Shown here: positions 6,641 to 7,955 of the stretch, piece after piece | How the letters are laid out: the number at the start of each line of letters is the position of its first letter | Numbering within the stretch: position 1 is the stretch's first letter | Assembly (NCBI GenBank): GCA_937928385.1 | Contig: CALEZD010000062.1 | Location: 1 to 7,955 of the forward strand | Origin: an uncultured Bacteroidota bacterium | GTDB taxonomy: Bacteria > Bacteroidota > Bacteroidia > Chitinophagales > Chitinophagaceae | Length of the DNA stretch: 7,955 nt | Direction of reading: 5' to 3' | Notes under the pieces: generated by a model | The model's database searches: none | Told to the model about the DNA's origin: nothing | Seen by the model: only the letters and a program-made list of their open reading frames with translations | Program-made: the position numbers and the translations under genes

Positions 6641-7219
6641 ATGCAAGACGTACTATTTGACTTTATATCAAAATACATTTCTCTGACAGATGAGGAGAAG
6701 AACGCAATACTTTCGCAAGACATATTCCGCTCTGTTAAGAAAGGGACTATTTTACTCAAAGAAGGGCAAAAAGCGAAGGACAGCTACTTTGTTCTGAAAG
6801 GCTGTATCCGTACATATTATGTTTTAGATGGCGAAGAAAAAACTACTGCTTTCTACACGGAGATGGAAGTTTTGACACCCCCATGTGTAATAAGCAACAC
6901 CCCGTCTGAATATTTTGTAAGTAGTATAGAAGACACAATACTTACAGTTACAAACCCCGATATGGAAGTTGAAGTAAACAGTAAATTTCCAAAATTTGAA
7001 ATAATGTGCAGAAGATTGTCCGAAGAGCTTTTAGCTAAACAACAAATCAATTTTGACGAGTTTAAAACTTCTTCGCCTGAACAACGATACCTGAACTTAT
7101 TACAAAAAAGACCGGACCTGATACAGCGTGTTCCGCAACACCAATTAGCGAGCTATTTAGGCATTAAGCCACAGTCATTAAGCAGGCTAAGGGCAAGAAT
7201 TCTTGAAAAAAAGAGCTAA
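6641..7219 (+). CDS. Crp/Fnr family transcriptional regulator
   Basis: 192 residues from ATG 6641, a normal length for the short Crp/Fnr proteins of Bacteroidota. Seen: a cyclic-nucleotide-binding-like beta-roll at about 25-110 (VKKGTILLKEGQKAKDSYFVLKG at 32-54, then YYVLDGEEKTTAFYTEMEVL at 59-78), a long dimerisation helix at about 118-145, and a C-terminal winged helix-turn-helix with its recognition part near 163-188 (VPQHQLASYLGIKPQSLSRL). I do not see the Arg and Thr/Ser pattern that E. coli CRP uses for cAMP, nor an Fnr-type N-terminal Cys cluster, so the signal is unknown. It has its own TATATTTG promoter element at 6578-6585. The next gene, in the same direction, has its own promoter element preceded by a 14-bp palindrome of the kind such regulators bind, so that gene may be its target. 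A 60-base sample from this gene counted 35% G+C, against 47% in one from the left protease. Confidence 0.93.
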   Translation: MQDVLFDFISKYISLTDEEKNAILSQDIFRSVKKGTILLKEGQKAKDSYFVLKGCIRTYYVLDGEEKTTAFYTEMEVLTPPCVISNTPSEYFVSSIEDTILTVTNPDMEVEVNSKFPKFEIMCRRLSEELLAKQQINFDEFKTSSPEQRYLNLLQKRPDLIQRVPQHQLASYLGIKPQSLSRLRARILEKKS

Positions 7220-7229
7220 GACGTATTTA

Positions 7230-7243
7230 TTCACTTAAGTGAA
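7230..7243. promoter_or_regulatory. 14-bp perfect palindrome, candidate Crp/Fnr-type operator
   Basis: TTCACTTAAGTGAA is perfectly self-complementary over 14 bp. It begins 11 bases after the stop of the Crp/Fnr gene, and its centre (7236.5) lies about 44 bp before the transcription start predicted from TACTTTTG at 7267-7274. Length, symmetry and position fit a Crp/Fnr-family activator site; compare the 14-bp PrfA box TTAACAnnTGTTAA and the usual -41.5 spacing. No T-run follows, so it is not a convincing terminator. Confidence 0.5.
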
Positions 7244-7266
7244 CGATTTCCAGTATCCCGCCAATC

Positions 7267-7274
7267 TACTTTTG
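7267..7274 (+). promoter_or_regulatory. -7 promoter element (TACTTTTG) of the barrel-like gene
   Basis: TACTTTTG matches TAnnTTTG exactly, with a predicted start near 7281 and a leader of about 21 bases to ATG 7302. There is no good -33 TTTG at normal spacing (TTTC at 7247-7250 is too close), which fits a promoter that needs an activator bound upstream. Confidence 0.5.
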
Positions 7275-7301
7275 CAGCATCTTTTAATATCAATTAAAGA
7301 C

Positions 7302-7919
7302 ATGCGAAAGAAGATTTTACGGATTGGACTTGCTTTAGTATTGGCAAGTAGTTTACATGTGAATGCACAATATTCCAAACAAGACACTATTTATAAAAGG
7401 TTTTATATTGGTAGTTCACTATTCTTGCTAGGTAACTTTGACAAGAAAAACAATCCTGAGTATGTACAATTAAATGTCGGCTATAGGATAACACCTAAAG
7501 ATGTTGTTTCCTTTGAATTTAAAAGATCCATTTATGCATGGCCATTAGGCATCCCGTTCGGCCCATCATTTGATGGACCTGGCTTAAACTACCCCGGACA
7601 TGCACGCATACTTGCACCCACATTAGGCTACCAGCGTTTTTGGTGGAAAGGAGTCTACACATCCGTATATGCATTGAATGCTTTTGAAAAATATATGGAT
7701 GAGGATAAAAAAAAGATTGGGAATGGATACACGTTGTATATGAACTTTCATCTGGGTTACCAGTTTAGGTTTTTAAAAAACCGGTTCTTTTTTGAACCAG
7801 CTATCGGATGTAGCTATTGGCCAATAAGGACTAATGTTCCTGAATCATTTAAAGCTGCGGAAAAAAAATGGCCTAACTACTTTATTCAACCAGGGCTTCA
7901 TTTTGGGGTTAATTTTTAG
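7302..7919 (+). CDS. Exported, probably outer-membrane beta-barrel protein of unknown function
   Basis: 205 residues from ATG 7302. A GTG at 7239 in the same frame would add 21 residues, but it lies upstream of the predicted promoter and inside the palindrome, and the ATG gives an ordinary signal peptide (MRKKILRIGLALVLASSLHVNA, cleavage before Gln23). The mature part alternates short aromatic-rich strands (KRFYIGSSLFLLGNF, VQLNVGYRITP, VVSFEFKRSIYAW, LGYQRFWWKGVYTSVYALN, YMNFHLGYQFRFL, RFFFEPAIGCSYWP) and ends in LHFGVNF with a C-terminal Phe, as outer-membrane barrels do. I recall similar unnamed proteins in Bacteroidota but cannot give a family name or function. The upstream Crp/Fnr gene and the palindrome suggest it is regulated by its neighbour. 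No enzyme motif is visible. The 36 bases after its stop hold nothing I recognise. Confidence 0.85.
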   Translation: MRKKILRIGLALVLASSLHVNAQYSKQDTIYKRFYIGSSLFLLGNFDKKNNPEYVQLNVGYRITPKDVVSFEFKRSIYAWPLGIPFGPSFDGPGLNYPGHARILAPTLGYQRFWWKGVYTSVYALNAFEKYMDEDKKKIGNGYTLYMNFHLGYQFRFLKNRFFFEPAIGCSYWPIRTNVPESFKAAEKKWPNYFIQPGLHFGVNF

Positions 7920-7955
7920 CGTCCATATCCAGGAAATCAGTTACAGGCCATTCAA

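Noticed and set aside
7230..7243. Palindrome as the terminator of the Crp/Fnr gene
   Set aside because: It has no loop, few GC pairs and no following T tract.
7239..7301. GTG 7239 as the start of the barrel-like protein
   Set aside because: It would put a 21-residue extension before a good signal peptide, and its start lies within the palindrome and upstream of the TACTTTTG promoter element.
1..7955. CRISPR array, insertion sequence or transposase
   Set aside because: No regularly spaced repeats and no transposase or integrase coding sequence seen on either strand.

Overview
The window looks like chromosomal DNA of a Bacteroidota bacterium, most likely a Chitinophagaceae-type member. Three things point there: two large secreted proteases end in a Type IX secretion (T9SS) type A sorting domain; signal peptides end in the QAQ/NAQ style of the phylum; and -7 promoter motifs of the TAnnTTTG type stand in front of the rightward genes. 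The lineage is inferred from protein style, not from a database search.

Left part (1-5076, minus strand): a compact three-gene unit read from right to left with gaps of 10 and 25 bp. First comes a 148-residue exported protein. Then follow two full-size paralogous subtilisin-family (S8) proteases of about 765 residues, each with signal peptide, N-terminal prodomain, Asp-His-Asn-Ser catalytic residues, a large domain inserted between the oxyanion Asn and the catalytic Ser, and a C-terminal T9SS domain. The second protease is cut by the left edge only one or two codons before its expected end. The 148-residue protein is alignable by eye to the prodomain of both proteases and stops where their prodomains stop. 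It therefore looks like a free-standing protease prodomain, possibly an inhibitor or folding helper acting in trans. This is the most interesting item in the window.

Middle (5077-6246): a divergent intergenic region, then a rightward membrane protein with an N-terminal four-Cys zinc ribbon that I recognise as DUF3667. It probably starts at a GTG.

Non-coding stretch (6247-6640): no gene. It holds a stem-loop terminator, the degenerate 3' half of a tRNA-Phe(GAA) gene on the minus strand, and a pair of imperfect direct repeats about 106 bp apart, the second of which overlaps the anticodon arm of the tRNA remnant. This looks like an old integration or rearrangement footprint.

Right part (6641-7919, plus strand): a Crp/Fnr-family regulator followed by a small exported, probably outer-membrane barrel protein of unrecognised function. 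A perfect 14-bp palindrome lies between them, about 44 bp upstream of the transcription start predicted for the second gene. That is where a Crp/Fnr-type activator normally binds, so the pair may be a regulator and its target.
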